From positions 21,877,252 through 21,941,251 of the forward strand of contig JAKZAP010000004.1 in the NCBI GenBank assembly GCA_023053575.1: a stretch of 64,000 bases of DNA, written 5' to 3'. Positions within the stretch are counted from its first letter, which is position 1; each line of letters begins with the position of its first letter. A model generated the notes under the pieces. That model worked only from the letters and a program-made list of their open reading frames with translations. It did no database searches and was not told where the DNA came from. The position numbers and the translations under genes were made by a program. Positions 1 to 10,999 of the stretch are shown one piece after another. The stretch is from Branchinecta lynchi. Lineage: Eukaryota; Arthropoda; Branchiopoda; Anostraca; Branchinectidae.

Positions 1-505
1 GGGAGTTGTAAAGTAGGATCAAGGCTGCTTAGCTACAAGGTATAGACGTAGCATGGACATTAGTAGCTTATTTATTGATGTCCTTGGTTCAAGCTGTCTC
101 TTCCTCACGAAGAATCCGGGGCGCTGTCAAATCTTCAGTTTTGTTTGCCGCCAAATTATCATTATTTACAACCTTAATTTCCACAAATCAGTTCATCATG
201 TCGTTTATAGACTTTTACTCTCGTTCAAGGTTGACTTGAAAAAAGACAAATGGGAAAGAAATTGTTCTTACCATGTTTTAACTTCCCGATTGGGAACTGA
301 TGACATAAAACTGTACTACCAGAGGCGCTGAAGACTAATAAGGTTTGAGCGTCGCTGGTTGCGCGATTCAGTTCCGGATGGTGGTTGTGCGGGGAAAGGG
401 GTAAACTTGAATATTTGACATTGGGAGAATTGCTTGGGTGCCCCGCTATGTACGTGAAGAGTTGACCCAGATAACTTCGCGAACTATCAGTAATCTGTCA
501 GACTA
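1..505. other. No recognisable feature
   Basis: Short open frames are present (for example 53-331 on the plus strand), but they have no recognisable domain and no splice context. The stretch is repeated at 10491-10997, where single-base differences break the same frame. Confidence 0.5.
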
Positions 506-3164
506 TTTTTGGGATCCCGAAACGTAAGTGGACCCTATGACATCGCAAAAGTTGTCCGTCTGTCCGTCCGTCTGTAAGCAGGATAACTCTCGAAGGGAAT
601 AAGATATTTTGATGAAACTTGGTGTGAGGATTCGTTGGGTCGTCGGACCAGTCAAGTTCGTAGATGGGCTTGTAGCCCTACATTTAGGGGTGGGGGAGGG
701 GGTTCAAATTAAGGGGCAAACAAAATATTTTGAAACAGCTAATGTGATAGTCGGTTATGGGGTAAGAAGACATTCTGAACACGATGATGAAAACCATTTT
801 GTCATCGGACAAGTAGTTCGCCCGGAATTCGGCCAAAACCGGAAAGTTTGTTGAAAGTAAAAGTTTTATTTGAAGTTGATTAGATGTTCGATTTGGGGGT
901 AGGAAGACATGCTGAAGACGTGGTGAAAACTATTTTCTCGACGGACAAGTATTTCGCCCGGAATCCGGCCCAAACCGGAAAGTTTGTTGAAAGTAAAAGT
1001 TTTATTTGAAGTTGCTTAGATGTTCGATTTAGAGGTAGGAAGACATGCTGAAGACGATGGTCAGAACTATTTTCTTGACGGACAAGTATTTCGACCGGAA
1101 TCCAGCCCAAACCGGAAAGTTTGTCAAAATTAAAAGTTTTATTTCGAGTTGATTAGATGTTCGATTTAGGGCAAGAAGACATGCTGAACACTTATGTGAA
1201 AACAGTTTTCTACCCGGACATGTAGTTCGCCCGGAATCCGGACAAAATCGGAAAACTGTTGGAAGTTAATGTTTTATTTCTAGTTGACTAGATCAGCGAT
1301 TTAGGGGAATGAAGAGATGCTGAGTCCCTGTATGACAATCATATTTTACCCGGACATATAGTTCGACCGGAATCCGGCTGGAATTGGAAAATTTGTTATA
1401 AGCTAAATTTTTTCTAAATCAGTACTGGGGAAAGAAGACACCCTGATTTCGTCTTTGAGCTTTCTTTTTTTGCCAGACAAGTAGTTCTGGAGTTCGGCCG
1501 AAACCGGAAAATTGGCAGAAGCGGCAGGAAGTTTTCGTCAAAACAGCTATGACTTATAGGGGTAAACACACATGCTGAATTCAAATCTGAACTTGGTTTT
1601 CTCAGGTGATTAGCTATGTGGCCTTAATCTGTTTCTGAATTTTAATTGTAAAAATGTTCAAGGAGTCTGGCGATGACTGGATCTGGCTAAGACAAGACCC
1701 AGTTGCAGTGGCGTCGCAAGGGGGTGCATCACCCCCCCCCCCCACCTTTTTGAGATTCGGTAAAATTTTGGGCCGGAGGCCCAAAATTTTAATAAAATTG
1801 GTCGGTATTTTTTCGATAGCAGAATTGTTCGATATATTTACGGGGATTCGGTAGTTATACAAAATCCTAAATAGGCTATATGTACAAATCTCTTCGGTAT
1901 AATGATCGGGATTCGGTATAATTGCCAGTATTCGGTAGTTATCTTGAATTTGGTGAGAGAATTTACCGAAATCATTTGGTAATTTTTCGATGCCGGAACT
2001 ATTCGGTATATTTATGGAGATTCGGTAGTTACACAGAATCCCGAATAAGCTATTGGTTCAAAATTATTCGGTATCATGATTAGGATTCGGTAATTTGTTC
2101 AGTATAATTTCCAGGATTAGGAAGTTAACAACCAATCCTGACTTTGTTCCACTTTCGACGAAAGTATACCGAATAAGAATATTGTTCGGTAGTCTTTCGA
2201 CACCAAAACAATTCGGTATAGTAACCGGGATTCGGTAGTTATACAGAATCCCGAACATGCTATCGGTCTCAACTTATTCGGTATAATAACTGGGATTCGG
2301 TAATTTATTCGTTAAAACTGCCAGGATTCGGAAGCTAACACGAACCTCAGAGGAGGTCGAATGAAGCACTGATCGCAGACAAAAGGGATGATCTATGATA
2401 CCATCGATAGTCTTTACTTTTATTTTGGATTCCCAAAAGAATATCTAATCATAAATATTTCGAAAATTCCGCCTGCAGGACTTTTCGTAATATTCTCTAT
2501 TTTGTGGAAGGACGCGTCATTTGACGGGGGTTTTAAGCAAGTTTTAGGATGGAGGTTTTGAAACAGTAAAAGCTAGAATTTGGATGGAAACTAAATTTGG
2601 GAGGAAAAATAAAAAAAAAATTCGCCTGCGGCGCTCACTTTATGTGATTGTGGGATATTAACTAGACTACAGTTGCTGCTGCTGCCGGAACGTCGCTCCG
2701 TCCGGTTTCTGGAACTTCTTAGAATCTCGGTATTTAATCAACGGTAAACGATAGAATTTGTCAGAGAAGCAGTTAAATTTTAGCGTACAGAAAAAAAAAA
2801 TGGATTTCAAAAATTTTCGCCTGCGGCGCTCGATTTAGTATTCTGTTGGCTATAATAGAGAGAAGCTGTTACTGCAATCATGCCCGGCAGCATATTCCAC
2901 ATGTGGGCTTCGCCAAAACGCCGCCTAATGGTTGGCTTAACGTCTTTCATGCTGTCCTTTATTGTTACTCTTCCTACGTAATCGTTTCTGTTCCAGAATT
3001 TAAAGCTCGAATTCTTAGTTCTAGGATTCGGTAAAATTTTTGAAAGATTCGGTAAAATTTTGGCTCTGCACCCCCCCACCGAAAATGCACTTGCGACGCC
3101 CCTGCCCAGTTGTCTGGATCAGATATTGAATTTTTGGGATCCCATCGAAACCTTTGGTCTTGTT
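506..3164 (+). repeat. Family A interspersed repeat, split by a hAT-type insertion
   Basis: It begins with T5 then GGGATCCCGAAACG, then a CCGTCTGTCCGTCTG stretch, then several degenerate 137-bp units. Each unit carries CCGGAATCCGG and a downstream AAACCGGAAA. The element ends with GGGATCCCATCGAAACC and TTTGGTCTTGTT. The hAT-type element at 1706-3104 interrupts it near its 3' end. The family is not assigned to a known class. Short open frames across the units are by-products of the repeats, because the unit length is not a multiple of three and the reading frame shifts from unit to unit. Confidence 0.85.
1706..3104. mobile_element. Non-autonomous hAT-type element nested in family A (copy 1)
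   Basis: The left end is CAGTGGCGTCGCAAG and the right end, read inverted, is CAGGGGCGTCGCAAG. It is flanked by the perfect 8-bp duplication CCCAGTTG (1698-1705 and 3105-3112). An 8-bp duplication with CAGGGGCG-like termini is typical of hAT transposons. The 1399-bp interior carries a tandem array of ATTCGGTA-containing motifs (about 1750-2340), in which the motif alternates orientation, and CGCCTGCGGCGCTC motifs. There is no transposase frame. It shares its ends and the CGCCTGCGGCGCTC motif with the element at 57889-59190. Confidence 0.9.
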
Positions 3165-3293
3165 CAATTTCAATTTATTTAAAATTCCTTCACGGGCAAG
3201 CCGAACATTGGATTTTTCGTCATAAACATAATAACATCAACACCTTTGTCATAATTTTGTCATAAATAATAAACTTATATACAATTCGAATCA

Positions 3294-3517
3294 CTGTAAG
3301 TGATCATTTACAATTACACTTATATTAGAACTGAAATTCAAATCACTATAACATAAACAAGAGTTACAACGAATTATGCATTTCGACGAATGACGTCACG
3401 TTAAACTGTAAGTGATCATTTACAATTACACTTATATTAGAACTGAAATTCAAATCACTATAACATAAACAAGAGTTACAACGAATTATGCATTTCGACG
3501 AATGACGTCACGTTAAA
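3294..3517. repeat. Two tandem 112-bp units in the LINE 3' region
   Basis: CTGTAAGTGATCATTTACAA recurs at 3294 and 3406 with the following sequence repeated through ATGACGTCACGTTAAA. A decayed third unit follows to about 3610. Tandem repeats in the 3' untranslated region are common in LINEs. The same pair is present in copy 2 at 13790-14014. Confidence 0.9.
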
Positions 3518-3583
3518 CGTATGTAAGAACTAGGATTCAAACAATTATAAAATAAGCACGAATTACGATGAATTATACGAGAA

Positions 3584-4840
3584 TCACGATGAGTTATACA
3601 TTTCGACGAATGACGGTACGAAGCTTTTTCTGTATCGGTCATGAGATGCAGAAAGGGGATGTAACTTAGGAATCGGCTGCGAAACCATTCGCGCAGGTCT
3701 AGGCCTAACAGGTTCAAACTCAGGCGGGAAAATGTCTCGCAGACGAGGATTCTCAAGCGTCTTAACTCCAAATTTGAGGCACATTTTTTCCCGACGTTGG
3801 GCCAAAGATTCCAGCTTGAAACTCCGAAGAAGCTCAATGTATGGCACCTTTGGCGATTTGGAAGTAACAAGGAGGGCTCGGAATTGCAATCTCTCCAACG
3901 AATTCGACTGATCCCGTGTCAAACCGAAGTGCCATACCTGACAGCAATATTCTAAAGTGGGGCGGATAAAAGACAAGAAAATTTTTAAAAGGTGCTCGGT
4001 AGGGACACCGTAACGGGATAATAATTTTAGGGATCGTATTGCCATATTACCCTTTTTAAGCATGCTATCCACTTGTTTGATCCATTTTAAGTCATGGGTA
4101 ATATGGATTCCCAGTAACTTTATGTGTTTCACACACTGGGCAGTGGGGAGGGGAGGGTAAAAGTCCGGCATGCTTTTTAAAAATGATATAGTTAGCACCA
4201 ACGATTTATCCATGTTGACGACCATGTCATCCATAGCTGCCTCATCACAGATATCATCGATGATAACCTTAGCACTGCTTTTAATATTTCTTCTGCACAC
4301 TTCAAGCAGCGACAGGTCATCCACGAATTTCCACCTATCTGCGAAAGAAAGTGCGAGCTCATTGACCATAACCAAAAAAAGAAGCGGTCCCAACAGAGTA
4401 CCCTGGGGTACACCGCAAAAAATAGGTAAAATATCTGAAAATATCGTTTTGTACTTAGTTTGTTGTGTTCGGTTTGACAGAAATTGTGCAACAATTCGTA
4501 CCAGAAACGGCTCAATTTTAAATTTATTTAGGAGTTTGGCAATGAGCTTGCTGTGGTTAATTAAATCAAACGCTTTTTTTAGGTCTATAGCTATTAAATT
4601 AATCCATATATTTGGATTATCCAAATTCTTAAGTATTCTATCTAGCAAGCTAACTAAGTAATGTGCTGTTGATGTTTTTGGCAGGTTACCAAACTGCTTC
4701 GGGTCAACAAGTCTCAAAATTGTTTCTTTTAACCATGATGAAAGGAACTGTTCGTAAACTTTACTAAAAATAGGGGTCATAGTAATTGGGCGCACACCAG
4801 TAAAATCATTAGGGGAATCTTTTTTCGGAATAGGTGTCAC
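3584..4840 (-). CDS. LINE reverse transcriptase, C-terminal two thirds, intact frame
   Basis: This is a 418-residue frame of a non-LTR retrotransposon polymerase, which copies its own RNA at a nicked target site. The first catalytic aspartate lies in AIDLKKAFD (D86), the GVPQGTLLGP motif at 143-152, and the catalytic pair in FVDD (D174-D175, a YADD-type box). The thumb and C-terminal region is conserved to the end, with RYRKSFVPS near residue 405. The true protein was longer. The same frame continues upstream past the ATG (WKNGYV before TPIPKK), then meets a stop near 4914, and the endonuclease is absent. Copy 2 of the same locus (14.1-15.3 kb) is broken by several +1 changes. I cannot assign the clade (CR1, Jockey and similar are possible). 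Confidence 0.85.
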   Translation of the reverse strand: MTPIPKKDSPNDFTGVRPITMTPIFSKVYEQFLSSWLKETILRLVDPKQFGNLPKTSTAHYLVSLLDRILKNLDNPNIWINLIAIDLKKAFDLINHSKLIAKLLNKFKIEPFLVRIVAQFLSNRTQQTKYKTIFSDILPIFCGVPQGTLLGPLLFLVMVNELALSFADRWKFVDDLSLLEVCRRNIKSSAKVIIDDICDEAAMDDMVVNMDKSLVLTISFLKSMPDFYPPLPTAQCVKHIKLLGIHITHDLKWIKQVDSMLKKGNMAIRSLKLLSRYGVPTEHLLKIFLSFIRPTLEYCCQVWHFGLTRDQSNSLERLQFRALLVTSKSPKVPYIELLRSFKLESLAQRREKMCLKFGVKTLENPRLRDIFPPEFEPVRPRPARMVSQPIPKLHPLSASHDRYRKSFVPSFVEMYNSS

Positions 4841-4916
4841 ATAACCATTTTTCCAAACTGACGGGTAGCCCCTTAACCGTCTTACCTGGTTTCGTTTGCT
4901 TGGAACCTAGTAGGGA

Positions 4917-5170
4917 AATGACTATCGAAGTACATAGAATGGAAATATAAAGTCGCGGTCATCATGGTGTTCGTGAAGGGGGAAGCTTTCAAGCGAACAA
5001 AACACATTACATTGTATGTCCTTTTCTAGGGAAATCTCGAACTGCCAATGGTACTGAGGCGGACAAGAAATCAGATAGCAAAAAGGTAAGCCCTAATGAA
5101 CTTATCCCTAACCGCGAATTAAAGGGTACTAGATATCGTGTTTGAAGATATTACACAACATAGCTTCTTT
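4917..5170. other. No recognisable feature
   Basis: Spacer between the LINE and the hAT-type element, with no supported feature. Confidence 0.5.
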
Positions 5171-5178
5171 GTTGCTTG

Positions 5179-7170
5179 CAGAGGGGGGGGGGGGGGGGGG
5201 AGCACTCAGGCCAGGAGGGGTGAGACCCCTAATTTCAGATTTTTGGATCACAATATACGACTCGAAAGTACCGACAAAAAAGCACCACGACACACATTCA
5301 CACGCTTTCGCGAAAGAGGAAAGTTATTTAAAAGGAAAGAATTTAACTATACTTACCAAACAAATTCTAGCCTTTAATGTGTTTAAAATCCCAAAATGTC
5401 CAAGCCTCATCGCCAAATAAATATCTAAATAGAGAATACTAAGAAATGCGCCACAGGCGAAATTTTGTGAAATGCCGAGGAGCACAGTGTCTTTTTGCGA
5501 TCCCAGTGAAAAGTAAAGAAAACGTACGAAATCACAAATCTGCCCGTCGAAAAAGAGGCAATCCGGAATAAAGTAGACGCAAAGTAGATTTGTTCTGAAA
5601 CTACAGCAACAAAAAGAAGTAATTTCCACGTTAAAGGACATCCTTTCTCAGAACCCGATTAATGTGCTTGTCACTGTGTACAAATTTTAAGTCTATTTAG
5701 TGTGTTTTTTATTTATATGAAAAGAATGTTGTCGTGTTTATTTACATTGTTTTGTTTAAGTGTTTTAATATGTATATTTTACTTTTGTGTTTTATTCATA
5801 CTCTGCTGTTACGCAAAAAGCGGGTCATAAATAAATAAAAGAAATAAAACGAGGAAAACAGGTTTACTGGTACATTTAATAAAATCAAAATCCCGATTGA
5901 CGGACGTCAATAATAATCAAATCGTCAAGAATAAACTTTTGGTTTTCGCCCGACAGGAGTTTACGAATTCTGACTTGATTTTGTATGTGTAAAAAAGACC
6001 CGGATTCGCCGACACCACTTAAGTTGCGTTTTTATTTTTTCGCGTGTAGTTTCACTGCAGTTTTGACGATCTTTCTTTTATTATGAAAGTACCGTGTACC
6101 ATTTTATTTATCCATTCGACATCCTCTGCTTCATAACTAAAACAAAAGTACGCGACACTACAGTGAAATTACACTAAAGCACATAATAATAATAATAATA
6201 CAAAGCAAGAGAAAAGGCTTTCGCCTCTAAATAACTCTAAGAAATTTAATAACTCTAAGAAATTTAATAACTCTAAGAAATTTAATAACTCTAAGAAGAG
6301 TTCAGATGTCTTAGAGACATCTGAAAGGTCTTTAAATGTCTCAATCTTCATCTGCGACCTTACCACCAAGTAAGGTGGTCCGAGTCTCAATACTCCATGG
6401 AGTATGCTCTAAACACAGAAGAAAGTTCGCTTACAGTCGGAATAACTTACGGTAAAAAGAGATGGTTTTCGAAGACTGTGGATTTTTACGAAGGCTTCAA
6501 CACTAGCATGGTAGCCAAAATTGTACCTCCCGACTTGAATGAGCTATTCCATCGTCTGTAGAACAACTCCTGCCCTGGGAAATGAATTTCGGATGTATAT
6601 CAAAATCTTCCTTGTCCTTTTCTAGTGTTGTACCCACCTCAGCCTTTCTTTGTTCTCAATGTTCTTTCAGTGTCGTGGATACACTTGCTTAGGAAGGGTT
6701 TTGCGGGACACTTGTCATTCGAATTCTGATGGCTTTTCCGTTGCTTTTTAAGATGTCATGCCATCTTTTCCAGTTGTAGTTAAAGTCCATTCACGTAACC
6801 TCGTCTCTCGCCTTTGGCTTATAAGGTTTATTCATGTCAGACTTCACTTTAACGACTAGCCTATCGTAATTTTGACAGGCTAAAATCTGAAAGACCTAAT
6901 GAGACAGATACAAATCATATGCGAGTAAAACAGGTTTTAAAACAAGGTGAACTGGTAGCAATGGCACCCTTTCGAGAAATAATCTGTGACGGATCTACGA
7001 CTGAAGCTGGTTAGTGCCAAAATTAACAATATTTTTTTTAAACGACTCGGATTGTGTTTGACGAAAGTGAGTGCCCGGGGACCTCGGTGAGACTAAAATA
7101 AACCACTGATACGACTTAGAAAAAGGCAGGGGGGGTGTACCCTCCCCCCCCCCCCTTCGGGCCACCCCTG
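5179..7170. mobile_element. Non-autonomous hAT-type element, 2 kb (copy 1)
   Basis: The left end is CAGAG followed by a long G run. The right end, read inverted, is CAGGGGTGGCCCGAAGGGGG. It is flanked by the perfect 8-bp duplication GTTGCTTG (5171-5178 and 7171-7178), as expected for hAT. There is no transposase frame. The interior has an AATn tract (6186-6200), an 18-bp tandem array, and short perfect inverted repeats. G-run length differs between the two assembly copies. Confidence 0.85.
6231..6300. repeat. 18-bp tandem repeat array
   Basis: AATAACTCTAAGAAATTT is repeated about four times. It is followed by the perfect inverted repeat CAGATGTCT-TAG-AGACATCTG (about 6303-6323) and by the 16-bp palindrome ATACTCCATGGAGTAT (about 6390). 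The array lies in the interior of the hAT-type element and recurs at 16.73-16.80 kb. Confidence 0.9.
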
Positions 7171-8632
7171 GTTGCTTGCGTGATAAGGCTTTAGGAACTT
7201 AAGTTTGTGGCTTGAATTTTGTTCTTTAGTTTACTTAAATTACTGTTTGCGCTCAGTACTTTGCATGGATATCTGCTAGGTCTGGTCTTAATCATATTCT
7301 CCGGCCGCTCTCGACATTTAAAGCAACATACCTCTACCAGCGTTTCACTGCATCTGTGTTTGACCAGCCAACGTTTATTAGTGTCTAGGACGAGTTCTTC
7401 ACTTTAGTAATATTGTAAACCTGCTTACAGAAATTTACCTTACAGGAGAGATGGCTAGTTCCAGATTCGTGTTTTTTTTTTTTGGGGGGGGGGGGGCGGC
7501 TTGTATTTTCCGCTTTTGATGAGTAGGCTATACGGTTGCAGTACAGGTATAATGTTGTGGACTAAGCAGAGCGTTAGATTTTGACTCGCACCAGACACTC
7601 GCATGCGAAATATTAATTGTCTGTATATTTTAGGAATCGCGAGACTACGACCGAGAAAGACGGAGCAACAGCAAAAGATATCCTTTTGAACGTTAGACTA
7701 CATTGGTAAAGACTGAGTAGTAGTCAATAAGTTTAGCTACCGGGGTGAAGGGCAGATCTATACGGGTACTCACGTTTTTCTGTTCTGTTTTTTATCTGTG
7801 CTGTATCCGATGTGAATAAGCTTGGCTGAATTCTCAGAATTATGTCGATTGCGTTGTTTGACAGATAAGTCCTTTGCCGTTTTAACAAAATGCTGGTAGG
7901 CTTTCTGCGGCACTTGCAGCCTCCAGTACCATATACCGGTTTCTTTTCCGTCTGTCTGTTGGTCCTTCCGGTCGTTACGAGTGAAGGCTCATTAACAACG
8001 GGCTATAGCTAAAACGTCCCGCCAGTTCTGAAAGAGGCCGATCAGGCCGAGGCTCTGCTGGGTTTCTGTGGCTCACGAGGGAAGTTAGCGCCAGTTTCAG
8101 AAGCTAGTCTAAGACCTAAGTTGAAATCAATCCGACCTTTGAGCCCCCCCCCCCCCCACACACCGGTTATTTACTGGAATATTCTGATTAGCTAATGTCG
8201 AACAAAGCCCGATAGTCAAAATGAATCCAGACCTTGCTGTTTGAAAACCGAACGTGAATTATGTAATTGTCTTCCTATTTAAATAGGAAAAATATTGACG
8301 TATAAGTTCAGCACTAGCCAATCAGAAAATTCCGCAAAACCATTTTGATTGGTTAGTACCCTTGAAAGTTGAAATTATCTGACATCATTTGAAGTTTCAG
8401 TCTCAGCTGGTACTGTCGCGCAGGGCAGTGTCCATTGGGAATGGCAAAATCTGAGCGGAAATCTGGTGCAGGAATAATTGTCAGGCTGGGACCGAGTTTT
8501 AGCTAAACGCGTTGTGAATGGGCCTTTGGGGTACTTCCAGATGCGTCAGGGCCATGAAACTTGGCAGGCATGTTAGGACCCTAATAAGAATAATTGTGAA
8601 GTCTTTGTCCATCGATGAGGGTAGGAGGAGGG
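7171..8632. other. No gene; homopolymer-rich sequence
   Basis: No supportable coding frame. It contains a T-run joined to a G-run at about 7475-7496 and a C-run at about 8145. From about 8515 it resembles the degenerate GATGAAACTTGG-type repeats seen at 19.0, 46.8 and 47.6 kb. Confidence 0.5.
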
Positions 8633-8732
8633 NNNNNNNNNNNNNNNNNNNNNNNNNNNNNNNNNNNNNNNNNNNNNNNNNNNNNNNNNNNNNNNNNNNN
8701 NNNNNNNNNNNNNNNNNNNNNNNNNNNNNNNN
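8633..8732. other. Assembly gap of 100 N
   Basis: Exactly 100 consecutive N, the usual placeholder for a gap of unknown size. The gap lies between the end of duplication copy 1 and the interior of a family A repeat, so the join is not sequence-supported. Confidence 0.99.
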
Positions 8733-9528
8733 GGCGGAGGGGGTTTCAAGTTAAGGGACGAAAAAAAGTTTTTACAACAGCTAATGAGATAGTCGATTTA
8801 GGTTCAAAGAGGCGTGCTGAACAGGAATATGAAAATCATTTTCTCGCCGGACAAGTTTTCTCGCCCGGAAGCCGGCCAAAACCGAAAGTTTGTTAAAAGT
8901 AAAAGTTTTACATAAAGTTGATTAGATGTTCGATTTAGAAGTAAGAAGACATGATGAGCATTTATATGAAAATCATTTTCTTTTCGGACAAGTAGTTCGC
9001 CCGCAATCCGTCCGAAACCGGAAAATTTGTTATAAATACAAGGTTTATCTGAAGTTGTTTAGATGGTCGATTTAGGGGTAAGAAGACATCCTGAATCCGC
9101 TCTTGACAATCATTTTCTACCCGTTTCGCCCGGAATCCGGCTGAAACCGGAAAATTTGTTAAAAGTTTTATCTGAAGTCGATTAGATGTTCGAAATAGGG
9201 GTAGGGTGATATGCTTATTTCTCTTTTGAGCTCTAGTTTTTGCCGGCAGTAGTTCGAAAACTGAGATTTGTCAGAAGTAAGGCAGGAAGATTTTTATCAG
9301 TTTCGTCAAAGTCGGTATGACATATAGCCTAGGTTTAAATACACACATGGTGAATCCGTATCTGAACTTGGGTTTTTCTCAGATGATTAGCCATGGACCT
9401 TCGTCTGTTTATAAATTTTAATAGTAAAAAAGTTCAAGGAGTCTGGCGAAGACCGGATATCTACAAGACCAAATTGTCTGGATCAAATATTAAATTTTTG
9501 GGATCCCATCGAAACCTTTGGTCTTGTT
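8733..9528 (+). repeat. Family A repeat, 5' part lost at the scaffold gap
   Basis: It starts directly after the gap inside the family A body (GGGTTTCAAGTTAAGGG), runs through several 137-bp-type units, and ends with the standard tail GGGATCCCATCGAAACC plus TTTGGTCTTG. The head is missing, either because it lies in the gap or because the join is wrong. Confidence 0.85.
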
Positions 9529-10490
9529 TTTAACGTCAGATCGTGTTATAAGTTCGTGCTCTCTTATTGAGTCGGTAAACAATGAAGTACATCTCTGTTT
9601 ATCACTGTAGAAAGTGCGGGTATACATTTCCCGATTAAGAGTTTGGTTGTGTCGTGTCTCATAGTATAGCATTTGTTGTTTCTTCCAGGACCGTGGTGTA
9701 GAGGATTCCGTCGAACCGAAACGGAAGCGAGAAAGTGATGGAAAAGGCAAGTTCATGTTCGCGTCGTTACTTCTTTTGGACTCGTGTTGCTACTGCCACG
9801 GAGGGTTCCACGCTACCTTTGAAAGGAGTAGTTTTGTTTAGCCGAGAACCGACCATGACCAGAACAACAATCTTCAACCAAGTGACTATACTGTAAAAAG
9901 TTTCTCCGAATAAGGATGCAGTATTTGCTACTGGGATTAATCTTATCTCTATTGGGATGAAATCAGTCCAAATTAGGTATAATCTTATCTCAATAAAGAC
10001 AAGATTAATCCCAGTAGCAAATACTGCAAGATTTTTTTTTTTACAGTGTACGCACAGATCCGAGATAATGTTCCGTAAATAATCAATTGTGTCTGTCATC
10101 CGTTTGGCTATAGCATCATCTGCATTATGACAAGAACTTAAAATACTAAGGCGTAGTAAAACTTCAGTCTCTCCCTTCTCGGAAGATATCCTTTCTCCGA
10201 CTTAGAAATACTTGACCCGAATGAGCAAAATCACCATACCGCAACTTCAAACCCTCACGTCTATGGAATGATCGGTACACTAGCCATACCACGCTATGCA
10301 AGATACTGTATAACAAGTCTCTTCCATAAGGACCAGCTCAGTATTTACGGAATAAGTTTTTTGCTTGTTGAACTTCCTGAGGGACAAGGATTATCTTCGT
10401 TATCAGCTCTTGATTATGTTGAGCCGTAGAGATGGTGTGCTGGACACCGCGTGGACGTGTGAGTTCACCAGTTGTGCTCTCACCAAGGTC
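9529..10490. other. No gene; contains one MITE
   Basis: Apart from the MITE at 9889-10050 I see nothing supportable. The open frames here are partly formed by the inverted repeat. Confidence 0.5.
9889..10050. mobile_element. Small MITE with TA ends and a strong internal hairpin
   Basis: The ends are CTGTAAAAAG and its inverse TTTTTACAG, flanked by TA, which suggests a Tc1/mariner-type derivative. Inside, 9918-9957 and about 9988-10027 form a nearly perfect 40-bp inverted repeat (GCAGTATTTGCTACTGGG against its complement). The element carries no coding capacity. Confidence 0.7.
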
Positions 10491-10999
10491 GGGAGTTGTA
10501 AAGTAGGATCAAGGCTGCTTAGCTACAAGGTATAGACGTAGCAATGGACATTAGTAGCTTATTTATTGATGTCCTTGGTTCAAGCTGTCTCTTCCTCACG
10601 AAGAATCCGGGGCGCTGTCAAATCTTCAGTTTTGTTTGCCGCCAAATTATCATTATTTACAACCTTAATTTCCACAAATCAGTTCATCATGTCGTTTATA
10701 GACTTTTTACTCTCGTTCAAGGTTGACTTGAAAAAGACAAATGGGAAAGAAATTGTTCTTACCATGTTTTAACTTCCCGATTGGGAACTGATGACATAAA
10801 ACTGTACTACCAGAGGCGCTGAAGACTAATAAGGTTTGAGCGTCGCTGGTTGCGCGATTCAGTTCCGGATGGTGGTTGTGCGGGGAAAGGGGTAAACTTG
10901 AATATTTGACATTGGGAGAATTGCCTTGGGTGCCCCGCTACTGTACGTGGAAGAGTTGACCCAGATAACTTCGCGAACTATCAGTAATCTGTCAGACTA

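Larger units (their letters stand above)
3165..4916 (-). mobile_element. 5'-truncated LINE (non-LTR retrotransposon), copy 1
   Basis: This minus-strand element contains the reverse transcriptase frame 3584-4840, with an open continuation upstream to about 4914. It is followed by a 3' untranslated region that includes two 112-bp tandem units (3294-3517). Its 3' end is at about 3165, where the sequence CAATTTCAATTTATT abuts the family A end. There is no endonuclease domain, so it is a truncated copy. A similar 3' end occurs at 62659. Confidence 0.8.
1..8632. repeat. Copy 1 of an 8.6 kb direct duplication, ending at a scaffold gap
   Basis: The sequence from base 1 reappears almost base for base from 10491 onwards. 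Sampled differences are nearly all single-base length changes in short runs (for example GCATGG against GCAATGG near 53). Copy 1 stops exactly where the run of N begins. It contains a family A repeat with a nested hAT-type element, a truncated LINE and a second hAT-type element. The duplication may extend left of base 1. I interpret it as un-collapsed haplotypes or overlapping contig ends rather than a biological tandem duplication, but this is inference. Confidence 0.95.

Noticed and set aside
609..1110. Repeated short 'proteins' on both strands (for example 609-854 plus, 880-1110 minus) that recur at many places
   Set aside because: They are translations of family A head and 137-bp units. 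The unit is not a multiple of three and the frame changes from unit to unit, so they are not a protein family.
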